Shown here in pieces: positions 16,783 to 25,061 of a DNA stretch of 64,000 nt. Every line of letters starts with the position of its first letter. Within the stretch, counting starts at the first letter, position 1. The notes under the pieces were generated by a model. That model worked only from the letters and a program-made list of their open reading frames with translations. It was not told where the DNA came from and ran no database searches. The DNA comes from Hallella bergensis DSM 17361 (GTDB taxonomy: Bacteria > Bacteroidota > Bacteroidia > Bacteroidales > Bacteroidaceae). The stretch spans positions 68,258 through 132,257 of the forward strand of contig NZ_GG704784.1 of the NCBI RefSeq assembly GCF_000160535.1, given 5' to 3'. A program made the translations under genes and the position numbers.

Positions 16783-18357
16783 ATGCGTATCAAACATCAT
16801 TCCTTGCTGACTTCCACATTGGTTGCTCCTGCACTGATTCAGCCCATGTCAGCTCAAGTCGGTGAAAACGGCAACACGCCTGACAAAAATTCCCCCAAAC
16901 CTAATGTCATTGTTATTCTGGCCGACGACCTTGGATATGGCGATTTGCAATGCTACGGTGCACGCAATGTTCAGACACCCCATGTCGACCGCTTGGCCCA
17001 GCAGGGCATTCGGTTTACCAACGGTCACGCCGTTGCCGCCACCAGCACACCGTCGCGCTACTCCTTGCTCACGGGCGAATACGCCTGGCGACGCCCGGAT
17101 ACCGACATCGCTCCGGGCAATGCCGGCATGATTATCAAGCCCGGGCAGTTTACGCTGGCCGACCTGTTCAAGAGTGCAGGCTACACCACCTGTGCTATCG
17201 GGAAATGGCACTTGGGACTTGGAGACGAAACCGGACAGCAAGATTGGAACGCTCCGCTGCCCCAGTCGCTGGGCGACTTGGGTTTCGACGAGCATTATAT
17301 CATGGCCGCTACGGCCGACCGTGTGCCATGCGTGTTTATCAAGAACGGGCAGGTGGCCAACTACGACCCGTCGGCTCCGATCGAAGTCAACTACGACCAT
17401 AACTTTCCGGGTGAGCCTACCGGTGCAGACAATCCGGAATTGCTATACAACCAGAAGTCCAGCGTTGGTCACGACATGTCCATTGTCAACGGCATCGGTC
17501 GCATCGGCTATATGAAAGGGGGTGGCAAAGCCCTGTGGAAAGACGAGAACATCGCCGACTCCATCACCACACACGCCGTCCAGTTTATCCGCGACAACCG
17601 CAACCGACCGTTCTTCATGTACTTCGCCACCAACGATGTGCACGTTCCGCGTTTCCCTCACGACCGCTTCAGGGGCAAGAACATTATGGGCGTGCGTGGC
17701 GATGCCATTGTGCAGTTTGACTGGTCGGTGGGAGAAATCATGCGCACATTAGACCAATTAGGGCTGACTGAGAACACGCTCATCATTCTGACCAGCGACA
17801 ACGGACCGGTCGTAGACGACGGCTACGCCGACCAGGCCGAGGAAAAACTAAACGGACACCGACCGGCCGGACCCTACCGCGGATACAAATACAGCGCCTT
17901 TGAAGGCGGAACCGCCGTGCCCATGATTGTGAGTTGGCCTGCCCGCGTAGCTCCCCGACAGCAATCTGATGCATTGATCAGCCAGGTGGACCTGCTGGCA
18001 TCGCTCGGAAGCTTAGTTCAAGCCCGGTTGCCCAAGGGCAGCGCACCCGACAGCCAGAACCAGCTGAACGCGCTCATGGGTGACGATACCGTTGGGCGAG
18101 ACTATGTCATTGAGCAATCGAGCGATCACGTCCTCTCGGTGAGAACTCCCCGCTGGAAATACATCGAGCCTAACGACGGCCCGGCCAGGGTGACTTGGGC
18201 ACCTCAAATCGAAACGGGAAATCTGCCCGAACCGCAGTTGTACGACATGGATAAGAATTTGTTCGAGCACAAGAATGTGGCCACCAAATATCCGGAAATC
18301 ACCCACAAATTAATGGACATTCTCCATAACGAGCGCCAACGCACGGTCAGGAAATAG
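16783..18357 (+). CDS. Arylsulfatase-type S1 sulfatase (serine-type)
   Basis: 524 residues with a signal peptide ending about PMSAQ. Metal-ligand motif ILADDLGYGD (D48, D49) and formylglycine consensus S88-T-P-S-R92 followed by YSLLTGEY. Because the modified residue is serine, maturation needs an anaerobic radical-SAM sulfatase-maturating enzyme (anSME), not found in this window. Other landmarks are IGKWHLGLGD and ILTSDNGPVVDDGYADQ. Sulfatases of this class desulfate host or algal glycans. The signal peptide and the adjacent BACON lipoprotein suggest periplasmic or surface glycan degradation. The substrate is not deducible. Confidence 0.92.
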   Translation: MRIKHHSLLTSTLVAPALIQPMSAQVGENGNTPDKNSPKPNVIVILADDLGYGDLQCYGARNVQTPHVDRLAQQGIRFTNGHAVAATSTPSRYSLLTGEYAWRRPDTDIAPGNAGMIIKPGQFTLADLFKSAGYTTCAIGKWHLGLGDETGQQDWNAPLPQSLGDLGFDEHYIMAATADRVPCVFIKNGQVANYDPSAPIEVNYDHNFPGEPTGADNPELLYNQKSSVGHDMSIVNGIGRIGYMKGGGKALWKDENIADSITTHAVQFIRDNRNRPFFMYFATNDVHVPRFPHDRFRGKNIMGVRGDAIVQFDWSVGEIMRTLDQLGLTENTLIILTSDNGPVVDDGYADQAEEKLNGHRPAGPYRGYKYSAFEGGTAVPMIVSWPARVAPRQQSDALISQVDLLASLGSLVQARLPKGSAPDSQNQLNALMGDDTVGRDYVIEQSSDHVLSVRTPRWKYIEPNDGPARVTWAPQIETGNLPEPQLYDMDKNLFEHKNVATKYPEITHKLMDILHNERQRTVRK

Positions 18358-18392
18358 TACATCCAAACCTTGTGCAATCAATAAAATTGTCG

Positions 18393-18400
18393 TATTTTTG
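18393..18400 (+). promoter_or_regulatory. -7 promoter element of the MaoC gene
   Basis: TATTTTTG, 30 bases upstream of the ATG at 18430. Confidence 0.6.
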
Positions 18401-18429
18401 TATGACATCATAACGTAATACATAAGGAT

Positions 18430-18894
18430 ATGGGAAAAATTATCATCAACTCTTTCGAAGAGTTTGCAAGCTATGAGGGCAAGCGACTCGGAGAATCATC
18501 ATGGCTTGAGGTGAGCCAGGAGCGCGTCGACGAATTTGCCGACGCGACGCTCGACCACCAATGGATACACGTTGATGTGGAACGCGCGAAGAAAGAAAGC
18601 ATCTACAAGAACACCATCGCCCACGGATACCTCACCCTCTCGCTCCTACCACACATGTGGAACGAGATTATCGAGGTGAACAATCTGAAGATGATGGTGA
18701 ACTATGGCATGGACAACATGCGCTTTGGCATACCCGTCATCACGGGCAGCAAGATACGCCTCGTGGCCGACCTGAAGAAAATCGAGAACCTGCGGGGCAT
18801 CTGCAAGACCACCATTGCCTTCCAGATCGAGATTGAAGGACAGCGCAAGCCTGCCCTCAAGGGCGAGGCACAGTTCCTCTATTATTTCGAATAG
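18430..18894 (+). CDS. MaoC-like hot-dog hydratase
   Basis: 154 residues covering a single hot-dog fold. The hydratase-2 active-site pattern D-x4-H is present (DATLDHQWIHVD), followed by IAHGYLTLSLLPHMW, the region lining the acyl-CoA tunnel. Members hydrate (R)-enoyl-CoA or enoyl-ACP substrates. The gene stands alone, with its own promoter and a strong terminator, so no pathway partner is indicated. It could be a hydratase in fatty acid metabolism or a dehydratase-like thioester-binding protein. Confidence 0.85.
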   Translation: MGKIIINSFEEFASYEGKRLGESSWLEVSQERVDEFADATLDHQWIHVDVERAKKESIYKNTIAHGYLTLSLLPHMWNEIIEVNNLKMMVNYGMDNMRFGIPVITGSKIRLVADLKKIENLRGICKTTIAFQIEIEGQRKPALKGEAQFLYYFE

Positions 18895-18930
18895 GGCGTG
18901 ACTTGGGCGCACGAACACTAAACCAACTAA

Positions 18931-18971
18931 CAGAATCGGGGCATCCTCGCATGGAGGATGCCCCGATTCTG
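18931..18971. terminator. Bidirectional terminator between MaoC and RNase Y genes
   Basis: A perfect 18-bp GC-rich stem (18931-18948 with 18954-18971) lies between convergent genes. Confidence 0.85.
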
Positions 18972-18990
18972 TATTTTCTCCGGCTGTGTG

Positions 18991-20526
18991 CTACTTGGCG
19001 TAGGCCACCGAACGCGTCTCGCGGATAACGGTGATTTTCACCTGACCGGGATAAGTCATCTCGTTCTGAATCTTCTCGGCAATGTCGTTGCTGAGGTTTG
19101 TGCTCTCCTCGTCGGTCATCTTGTCGGCACCCACAATCACGCGCAACTCACGACCGGCCTGAATGGCATAGGTCTTGGTCACACCGGGATAGCTCATGGC
19201 CACGGCTTCAAGGTCGTTCAGACGCTTGATGTAAGCCTCCACAATCTCGCGGCGGGCACCTGGTCGGGCTCCCGAAATGGCATCGCAAACCTGGACAATC
19301 GGAGCCAGCAGCGTTTCCATCTCCACCTCGTCGTGGTGCGCGGCAATGGCATTCACGATCTCCGGTTTCTCCTTGCAGCGTTCGGCCATCTTGCCGCCCA
19401 ACAGGGCGTGGGGCAGTTCGCTCTCCTCGTCGGGCACCTTACCGATGTCGTGCAACAGTCCGGCGCGCTTGGCCTTCTTGGGGTTCAGTCCCAATTCCGC
19501 AGCCATCACCGAGCAGAGATTGGCCGTCTCGCGGGCATGCTGCAAGAGGTTTTGTCCGTATGAAGAGCGATATTTCATCTTACCCACGATGCGTACCAAG
19601 TCGGGATGCAGACCATGGATGCCCAGGTCGATGGCCGTGCGCTTGCCAGTCTCGATAATCTCGTTGTCGAGTTGCTTCTTCACCTTGGCCACCACTTCCT
19701 CGATTCGTGCGGGGTGGATACGTCCGTCGGCCACCAACTGGTGTAGTGCCAAGCGGCAAACCTCACGACGAACAGGGTCGAAGGCAGAAATCATAATCGA
19801 TTCCGGCGTGTCGTCCACCACGATCTCCACACCCGTTGCGGCCTCCAAAGCCCGAATGTTACGACCTTCGCGACCAATGATACGGCCTTTCACCTCATCA
19901 TTGTCAATATGGAAGACGCTGACCGAATTTTCGATGGCCGTCTCCGTGGCGACACGCTGAATGGTCTGTATGACAATTCTCCGTGCTTTCTCGTTGGCGT
20001 CGAGCTTGGCCTGGTCCATCACCTCGTTCACATAGCTGGCTGCATCGAGGCGAGCCTTACCCTTCATGCTTTCCACGAGGCGGGCCTTAGCCTCTTCAGC
20101 CGACAGTCCGGAGAGTTCCTCGAGCTTGTTACGCTCCTGCTCCTGCATTTTCTCAAGCTCGGTTTGCTTCGTGGCAAGCACCTTGCGCTCATTGTCGATG
20201 CGCACCTGGCTTTGGTCTATTTCCTGCTTCTTGCGTCCCAAATCGTCCTGTCGCTGGTTGAGCGTCAGTTCGCGCTGCTTCAGGCGGTTTTCAACCTGCT
20301 GCATCTTTTGGTTTCGCTGTTGAAATTCCTTCTCCAGCTCGCCCTTCTGGTTCAGGAATTTCTCCCTCACCTCGAGCAACTTCTTTTCTTTAAGAACTTC
20401 GGCTTCTTTCTCAGCCGAACTGATGATCTCCTTATATTTGCCGGTGATAACATACCGGAAGGCGGCATAGCCTATCAGTCCACCTATGATCAAGGCAATC
20501 AGGACTGTTACAATCGTACCTATCAT
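18991..20526 (-). CDS. rny: Ribonuclease Y
   Basis: 511 residues from the ATG at 20526; a longer frame from 20595 would overlap zapA and is rejected. An N-terminal membrane anchor ([20 protein letters not shown]) precedes a long Gln/Glu/Lys coiled coil (about 30-200), a KH RNA-binding domain ([20 protein letters not shown]) and an HD metal-dependent phosphohydrolase domain with HDIGKV. RNase Y is a membrane-bound endoribonuclease that starts mRNA decay. The gene follows zapA and the coiled-coil gene on the same strand, so all three are probably co-transcribed from the promoter at 21196. Confidence 0.95.
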   Translation of the reverse strand: MIGTIVTVLIALIIGGLIGYAAFRYVITGKYKEIISSAEKEAEVLKEKKLLEVREKFLNQKGELEKEFQQRNQKMQQVENRLKQRELTLNQRQDDLGRKKQEIDQSQVRIDNERKVLATKQTELEKMQEQERNKLEELSGLSAEEAKARLVESMKGKARLDAASYVNEVMDQAKLDANEKARRIVIQTIQRVATETAIENSVSVFHIDNDEVKGRIIGREGRNIRALEAATGVEIVVDDTPESIMISAFDPVRREVCRLALHQLVADGRIHPARIEEVVAKVKKQLDNEIIETGKRTAIDLGIHGLHPDLVRIVGKMKYRSSYGQNLLQHARETANLCSVMAAELGLNPKKAKRAGLLHDIGKVPDEESELPHALLGGKMAERCKEKPEIVNAIAAHHDEVEMETLLAPIVQVCDAISGARPGARREIVEAYIKRLNDLEAVAMSYPGVTKTYAIQAGRELRVIVGADKMTDEESTNLSNDIAEKIQNEMTYPGQVKITVIRETRSVAYAK

Positions 20527-20569
20527 TAAAAAAACTATATTTGTATAATAAATTAATATTCTTTTCGCA

Positions 20570-20875
20570 CTACTTTCTGTCGAGCTCGGATTCAATTTCA
20601 GAAGTCAACTGCAAAAGAATATCTTCATAAGGTTTGGTGTCGTTGCGCTTGAGCTGCCTCTCATGCCTGAGCGCCAAGTCGATCATGGCAAAATAAGTGA
20701 TTTCCCGATCACTCTTGCTGCCCTTGAAGTTAGCAAAATAAGCGTTCATCAACTCATTGATGAGACTTGCTCCTTTTCGATACAGCGCCTCGTCTTCACG
20801 CGGAACACGAACCATGATATCCGTATCGTAAATATGTAACCTTATGTTTATTTTATTTGAGTCTGTTTCTGCCAT
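20570..20875 (-). CDS. zapA: Cell division protein ZapA
   Basis: 101 residues. [33 protein letters not shown] matches the ZapA beta-strand/helix N-terminus, followed by a dimerising helix ([22 protein letters not shown]). ZapA bundles FtsZ filaments at the division ring. It lies directly between the coiled-coil gene (gap 9 bases) and rny (gap 43 bases), an arrangement common in Bacteroidota. Confidence 0.9.
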   Translation of the reverse strand: MAETDSNKINIRLHIYDTDIMVRVPREDEALYRKGASLINELMNAYFANFKGSKSDREITYFAMIDLALRHERQLKRNDTKPYEDILLQLTSEIESELDRK

Positions 20876-20884
20876 TGCGTCCTG

Positions 20885-21178
20885 TTACTTCCCACTCAGC
20901 AGAGTGATGCATTTGTTAACGTCTCTGACAAGCCCGGCCACGCGCTTTTTGGCTTCGTCAAGGTCTCCATCGGTCACCTCAAGCATCTTGGCCATCTTCA
21001 ACATACTGTAATCGTTCCGGGCGCGCGACAACTCGGCTTCCAACTGCCCGATTCGGGCATCCCGCTCGTCTACCATGGCATACAGGTTTTCATTCTCCTG
21101 TTTCAGGTCATGATACTGGAGAATCATCTGCCTAACGCGGGTGGAAAACGTGTTGATTGTCTTTTCGGTAGCACCCAT
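20885..21178 (-). CDS. Small coiled-coil protein, ZapB-like
   Basis: 97 residues from the ATG at 21178; the longer frame from 21226 overlaps the promoter and is rejected. Almost entirely helical with a heptad coiled coil (LKQENENLYAMVDERDARIGQLEAELSRARNDY). Its place directly ahead of zapA suggests a division-ring partner of the ZapB type. That is inferred from size, coiled coil and context; sequence identity to enterobacterial ZapB is not evident. Confidence 0.7.
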   Translation of the reverse strand: MGATEKTINTFSTRVRQMILQYHDLKQENENLYAMVDERDARIGQLEAELSRARNDYSMLKMAKMLEVTDGDLDEAKKRVAGLVRDVNKCITLLSGK

Positions 21179-21195
21179 TACGATTCTATTTTCTG

Positions 21196-21203
21196 CAAAT
21201 TTA
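21196..21203 (-). promoter_or_regulatory. -7 promoter element of the zapB-like/zapA/rny unit
   Basis: TAAATTTG on the minus strand, 17 bases upstream of the ATG at 21178. Confidence 0.65.
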
Positions 21204-21512
21204 AACCTTTTCGGCGAGAATTGCAAACAATTGTTACAATTTATTTACTCTAAATCACGGTTCGCTCAATTAATTTCTCAAAAAGGACACAACGGCCCGA
21301 AATCGGGTTATAAGGGAGAAATATGTATATCGTGACTGGATATCAATCGGTTAGCTCGAGTTTGAGGTTTTTTTACTTCTAAGTAGGGATTGAGGCAACG
21401 ATTGTATGTTGTGTTGCCGAACGGAGGCTAACGACTGGGGAATCCCCACATCGTGACTGAGTTTTCCATGCCATTTTTTTAGAAAATTCCAGCCCGTTCT
21501 CCCGTTGAAAAA

Positions 21513-21914
21513 TGTAAAAATAGATGACCGTTTTCTGACGAATATTTTCTTGTCAACCAGCGAAAAATGCGCCATGTTTCCGCCCGCATGGCCTCCTCAC
21601 ACAACGTGGAAACAGCTCCGCTTTCGGGCTGATAATTCCGTGCTGTCGTGACGAGGTTCGAATCGCGCTGCGGTTAGACTCTAACCGGCTTGCGACTGAG
21701 CCTCATTCGCCAGGCGATTAGGCCTTTCACGCTCGGCCATTCCATACCCAATCGCAGAGAATGATTTGGGACGCACAAAAGGGGTGGTGCTGAAAGGGTT
21801 GATTATCAACAAACTACGAATTACGCAAATTTGGCGAATTTCGGACAGGATGTGTCTTTGTTTTTGAATAAACGAAATTCCGAGGACTGTTTGTCAGGAA
21901 AATTACGAATAAAA
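21513..21914 (+). repeat. Copy 3 of the dispersed 22-bp-array intergenic element
   Basis: A head (TGTAAAAATAGATGACCG, then CCAGCGAAAAATGCGCCATG at about 21557-21576) leads to five 22-bp units at 21647-21668, 21669-21690, 21691-21712, 21713-21734 and 21735-21756. The fourth contains GGCGATTAGGCCTTTCACGC, the clearest palindromic core, and the fifth is the divergent GCCATTCCATA type. Tail boxes TTGATTATCAACAAACTACG, TTTTTGAATAAACGAAAT and TGTTTGTCAGGAAAATTACG follow. It occupies most of the gap between the division genes and rplS, which point away from each other on the map but share a strand. Confidence 0.8.
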
Positions 21915-22003
21915 AAATGCTTGCAATACGCCTGAGAAATGGTTACTTCGTTGCGTGCAAACATGTATTGTTCGGACAAAGATTGTCGAGGAGAAGAAGA
22001 CGC

Positions 22004-22037
22004 AAAAGGCTCAGTCCGTATAGGGAATGAGCCTTTT
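22004..22037 (-). terminator. Terminator of rplS
   Basis: Stem AAAAGGCTCA (22004-22013) pairs with TGAGCCTTTT (22028-22037), 40 bases past the rplS stop codon; a T run follows the hairpin on the minus strand. Confidence 0.75.
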
Positions 22038-22076
22038 GTTAGATTGAAATTGATGCGGGGTACCCCGTCAGAATAT

Positions 22077-22442
22077 TTATTTCTTGGCTGTCGAAATGTT
22101 GATTCTTTCCTTGATGCGGGCAGCCTTACCTGTACGCTTACGCAGATAGAACAACTTGGCACGGCGAACTTTACCGCGCTTGTTTACTTCGATGCTTGCA
22201 ATAGCAGGAGACTCGATGGGGAAGATACGCTCTACGCCAACGGTTCCGGACATCTTGCGAACGGTGAAACGTTTCTTTTCGCCGTGGCCGCTGATCTTGA
22301 TCACGACACCACGATAGAGCTGTACACGCTCCTTTGTACCCTCGACGATTCTGTAACCAACGGTGATGGTATCGCCTGCCTTGAACTCTGGGAACTCATT
22401 GTTGGTTGCAAATGCTTTTTCAGCAACTTTAATTAAATCCAT
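22077..22442 (-). CDS. rplS: 50S ribosomal protein L19
   Basis: 121 residues from the ATG at 22442 ([11 protein letters not shown]). Contains [29 protein letters not shown] and the signature [28 protein letters not shown], ending in the basic [23 protein letters not shown]19 sits at the 30S-50S interface. It is full length and monocistronic, with its own promoter and terminator. The longer frame from 22484 reads through the leader and is rejected. Confidence 0.97.
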   Translation of the reverse strand: MDLIKVAEKAFATNNEFPEFKAGDTITVGYRIVEGTKERVQLYRGVVIKISGHGEKKRFTVRKMSGTVGVERIFPIESPAIASIEVNKRGKVRRAKLFYLRKRTGKAARIKERINISTAKK

Positions 22443-22531
22443 TGTCTTGATTATTAAAAATTGTTTGTCGTTCCAACCCAACATGGCCTGAAGACTCTTC
22501 CTTCAACCAGCGGTTAGGCCGAAAAGCGGTG

Positions 22532-22539
22532 CAAAGGTA
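22532..22539 (-). promoter_or_regulatory. -7 promoter element of rplS
   Basis: TACCTTTG on the minus strand, leaving a ~80-base leader that is long enough to hold regulation but shows no structure I can name. Confidence 0.65.
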
Positions 22540-22656
22540 CAAACTTTTGGTCGAATAAGGCCGAAAGGGAGGGCTTTTTGTCTGTTTTTTAACACTTTTG
22601 TGCGTTTTGGTGTAAGAAAAAGGGTGGGATGTGTTGGGGGCTTCGGCTAAAAACAG

Positions 22657-22664
22657 TAAATTTG
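22657..22664 (+). promoter_or_regulatory. -7 promoter element of the 5'-nucleotidase pair
   Basis: TAAATTTG; the expected start point is near 22671, which argues against the in-frame ATG at 22669. Confidence 0.65.
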
Positions 22665-22722
22665 TGCCATGTTTTTCAAATGGGGTTTGCGAGGCATCTC
22701 GACCCAATTAAGATTTGAACAG

Positions 22723-23490
22723 ATGAAAAAAAATACATTCTGGTTAGCACTGATCGGTATGGCGATGGCGGCGGGAGCATGCCACACACCACATGTCATG
22801 ACCGATATTTCGCGCAGTCGGATTTTGGTGGACGGGCGATATGACGAGCACCCCGATGCCGAAGCTGCGGCATTTGTGGAGCCTTATAGCCGTCGCGTGG
22901 ACAGTTTGATGAGTCCGGTCGTAGGCTCCATGGCCCGGTATATGGCCGCCTACAAGCCTGAAAGTGAGCTTTCTAACTTGCTTGCGGACATCCTGATGTG
23001 GACTGGGAAGCGGTATGGCGAGCGGCCGGACTTCGCGGTGTACAACATGGGTGGCATTCGCGCGGCCTTCGCCAAGGGGCCGGTGACGCTGGGCAACATA
23101 CTGGATGTGGCGCCGTTCGAAAACAAGATATGCTTTCTCACGCTGACAGGAGCCAACGTTGTGGACCTGTTTAGGCAGATGGCGCGGCGAGGTGGCGAGG
23201 GAGTGAGCCACGGAGTTGAACTGGAGATGACCCGGGGCGGAGAACTGCTGAAAGTCCGCATCAACGGCAAGGAGGTGGATCCGGCGGGGAGTTACCGCGT
23301 GGCCACACTCGACTATCTGGCTCAGGGCAACGACCAGCTGGTGGCATTCAAGACGCTCAGCGACATGAAGTCTCCACAGGGACTGGAGGATAACGTCAGG
23401 GAACTGATTCGGGAATTTTTTAAGGAGCAGGAAACTGCGGGCAACGTGGTGGACAGCCAGGTGGAAGGACGAATTAAAATCGTGGAATGA
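22723..23490 (+). CDS. 5'-nucleotidase C-terminal domain lipoprotein
   Basis: 255 residues from ATG 22723, with a lipobox-like signal peptide (IGMAMAAGACHTP). The body is the 5_nucleotid_C fold: SELSNLLADILMW, FAVYNMGGIRAAFAKGPVTLGNILDVAPFENKI and the aromatic-bearing ATLDYLAQGNDQLVAF. In UshA-type enzymes this domain binds the nucleoside and follows a metallophosphatase domain in the same chain. Here the two halves are separate genes in reversed order, overlapping by 4 bases (ATGA type), so they are likely translationally coupled and act together on extracellular nucleotides. Confidence 0.88.
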   Translation: MKKNTFWLALIGMAMAAGACHTPHVMTDISRSRILVDGRYDEHPDAEAAAFVEPYSRRVDSLMSPVVGSMARYMAAYKPESELSNLLADILMWTGKRYGERPDFAVYNMGGIRAAFAKGPVTLGNILDVAPFENKICFLTLTGANVVDLFRQMARRGGEGVSHGVELEMTRGGELLKVRINGKEVDPAGSYRVATLDYLAQGNDQLVAFKTLSDMKSPQGLEDNVRELIREFFKEQETAGNVVDSQVEGRIKIVE

Positions 23491-24329
23491 TGAGAATAGC
23501 AAGAGTGGCCTCGCTCATGGCCTTGTGTTTGATGATGAGCCTGACTGCGGGAGCACAGAAAGAACTTGTGATCCTGCACACGAACGATACGCACAGCTGC
23601 ATCATGCCGCTGAGCAAGAATCTGGCCGACACGATGCTGGCGGGACGGGCGGGGTTCCTGCGCCGGGTGGCGATGCTGAAGGACGAGCGGAGGAAAAACC
23701 CCGACTTGCTGCTGTTTGACAGTGGTGACTTCTCGCAGGGGTCACCTTATTATACACTTTTCAAAGGTGATGTGGAGGTCGGACTGATGAACCGGATGGG
23801 GTATGATGCCGGAACCATTGGTAACCACGAGTTCGATTTCGGGCTGGAGAACATGGCCCGTGTGTTCGGCAAACTGAATTTCCCCGTGGTCTGCGCCAAC
23901 TACAAGTTCAGCCAGTATGGGCTTGACAAACTCGTTAAGCCGTATATTATCCTGAAACGGAAGGGGTTGAGAATTGGGGTATTCGGACTGAGTCCTGAGT
24001 TGGACGGCTTGGTAGATCGGAAGAATTATGAGCAGACGGAATACCTGGATCCGGTGAGTACGGCACAGAAAATGGCTGATTTGCTGAAAAAGAAGAAATG
24101 TGACTTGGTCATCTGTCTGTCTCACTTGGGCTGGACTGACAAGGGCGGCGACCAGGAGTTGATTGCTCGAACACGGGGCATTGACTTGGTGCTGGGCGGT
24201 CATAGCCACACTTATTTCACGGAATTACGATACGCGAAAAACCTTGATGGCAAAGCGATTCCGGTGGACCAGAATGGGAAGCATGGGATATTTGTGGGGA
24301 GGATGAGAGTAAGCCTCTCACCACGGTAG
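23487..24329 (+). CDS. 5'-nucleotidase metallophosphatase domain protein
   Basis: 280 residues with a signal peptide ending TAGAQ. Calcineurin-type metal motifs: ILHTNDTHS, DSGDFSQGSPYY, GNHEFDFGL and VLGGHSHT. It supplies the catalytic half missing from the preceding gene. The last codons (R-V-S-L-S-P-R and the stop) run into the left 60-bp repeat of the DUF559 cassette, whose first bases overlap the stop codon, so the native C-terminal tail may have been replaced by insertion. The catalytic motifs are complete. Confidence 0.9.
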   Translation: MMRIARVASLMALCLMMSLTAGAQKELVILHTNDTHSCIMPLSKNLADTMLAGRAGFLRRVAMLKDERRKNPDLLLFDSGDFSQGSPYYTLFKGDVEVGLMNRMGYDAGTIGNHEFDFGLENMARVFGKLNFPVVCANYKFSQYGLDKLVKPYIILKRKGLRIGVFGLSPELDGLVDRKNYEQTEYLDPVSTAQKMADLLKKKKCDLVICLSHLGWTDKGGDQELIARTRGIDLVLGGHSHTYFTELRYAKNLDGKAIPVDQNGKHGIFVGRMRVSLSPR

Positions 24330-24387
24330 CCTCTCCCCCCAGCCCCCTCTCCCGTAGGGGAGGGGGAGTGATTACTCTGAAGGATGT
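24328..24387 (+). repeat. Left 60-bp inverted repeat of the DUF559 cassette
   Basis: A C/G-rich sequence including CCCCCTCTCCCGTAGGGGAG, then GATTACTCTGAAGG. It is an exact reverse complement of 24974-25033 over all 60 bases and can itself form a short hairpin around CTCCCGTAGGGGAG. Confidence 0.95.
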
Positions 24388-24447
24388 TATGGGAGTGAAG
24401 GGAGGATGTTATGGAAGTGAAGGAGGGATGTTATAGGAGTGAAGGGG
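24382..24447 (+). repeat. Three tandem 22-bp repeats inside the DUF559 cassette
   Basis: Units start at 24382, 24404 and 24426, each beginning GGATGTTAT and differing at 2-4 positions. A partial fourth follows. They are unrelated in sequence to the palindromic 22-bp arrays elsewhere. Confidence 0.85.
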
Positions 24448-24501
24448 GGATTCATGAAGAAATTAAGGATAGGTGGAGGTGTAGGGTAAACTGCGTTAAG
24501 T

Positions 24502-24882
24502 TTATTTGATAATATAGCTTTTGATATGGGCTAGAACCTTGTCGATATCGTGAAGGACTTGTTCATTTGAGAATCTTACGACCCGATAATCCTGCGACTC
24601 TAAGAAAGCAGTTCTTTGCTTGTCCCATTCCTGTTGCTCGGGCTTGTTATGAATATTACCGTCGACCTCGATAATAAGCCGCTGGTCTATACAGATAAAA
24701 TCGGCTATGAAGTCACCGATAGGATGTTGGCGACGAAAATGTACACCTAACTGGTTAGCCCGGATATATGACCAAAGAAAACTTTCTGCTTTGGTTTGTC
24801 CATGCCTCATCCTCTTGGCATTATTCTTCAACAAACCGTAAACAAGTGGATTGGCAGTCTTATAATAATCATCGCTTTCCAT
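24502..24882 (-). CDS. DUF559 endonuclease-domain protein (PD-(D/E)XK superfamily)
   Basis: 126 residues. The N-terminal NAKRMRHGQTKAESFLWSYIRANQLGVHFRR with its conserved glutamate, GDFIADFICIDQRLIIEVDG (D61, E72-V-D74) and a C-terminal YRVVRFSNEQVLHDIDKVL are the DUF559 pattern, related to very-short-patch-repair endonucleases. The biological role is unknown. It lies alone between perfect 60-bp inverted repeats (24328-24387 and 24974-25033) and separates two convergent genes. The exact repeats suggest recent insertion as a unit. That it moves itself or its repeats is inference. Confidence 0.9.
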   Translation of the reverse strand: MESDDYYKTANPLVYGLLKNNAKRMRHGQTKAESFLWSYIRANQLGVHFRRQHPIGDFIADFICIDQRLIIEVDGNIHNKPEQQEWDKQRTAFLESQDYRVVRFSNEQVLHDIDKVLAHIKSYIIK

Positions 24883-24973
24883 AATACACAGTCAAAATTT
24901 ACAATTCAACCTTTTATCCTTTCTTTTTTTCAACCCTCCCTCTCTTATCTTCCAACTTCTCTCTTTCATCATC

Positions 24974-25033
24974 ACATCCTTCAGAGTAATCACTCCCCCT
25001 CCCCTACGGGAGAGGGGGCTGGGGGGAGAGGCT
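24974..25033 (-). repeat. Right 60-bp inverted repeat of the DUF559 cassette
   Basis: Perfect reverse complement of 24328-24387. It is followed by a partial re-iteration (GGCTGTCGGGGGGAGAGGCT) up to the stop of the next gene at 25062. Confidence 0.95.
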
Positions 25034-25061
25034 GTAGAGGCTGTCGGGGGGAGAGGCTTTT

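Noticed and set aside
20527..20595. Longer RNase Y start
   Set aside because: It overlaps the zapA 3' end; the product from 20526 has the usual membrane-anchor start.
22443..22531. A ribosomal-protein autoregulatory structure in the rplS leader
   Set aside because: The leader is about 80 bases long but I see no convincing conserved structure, so none is reported.
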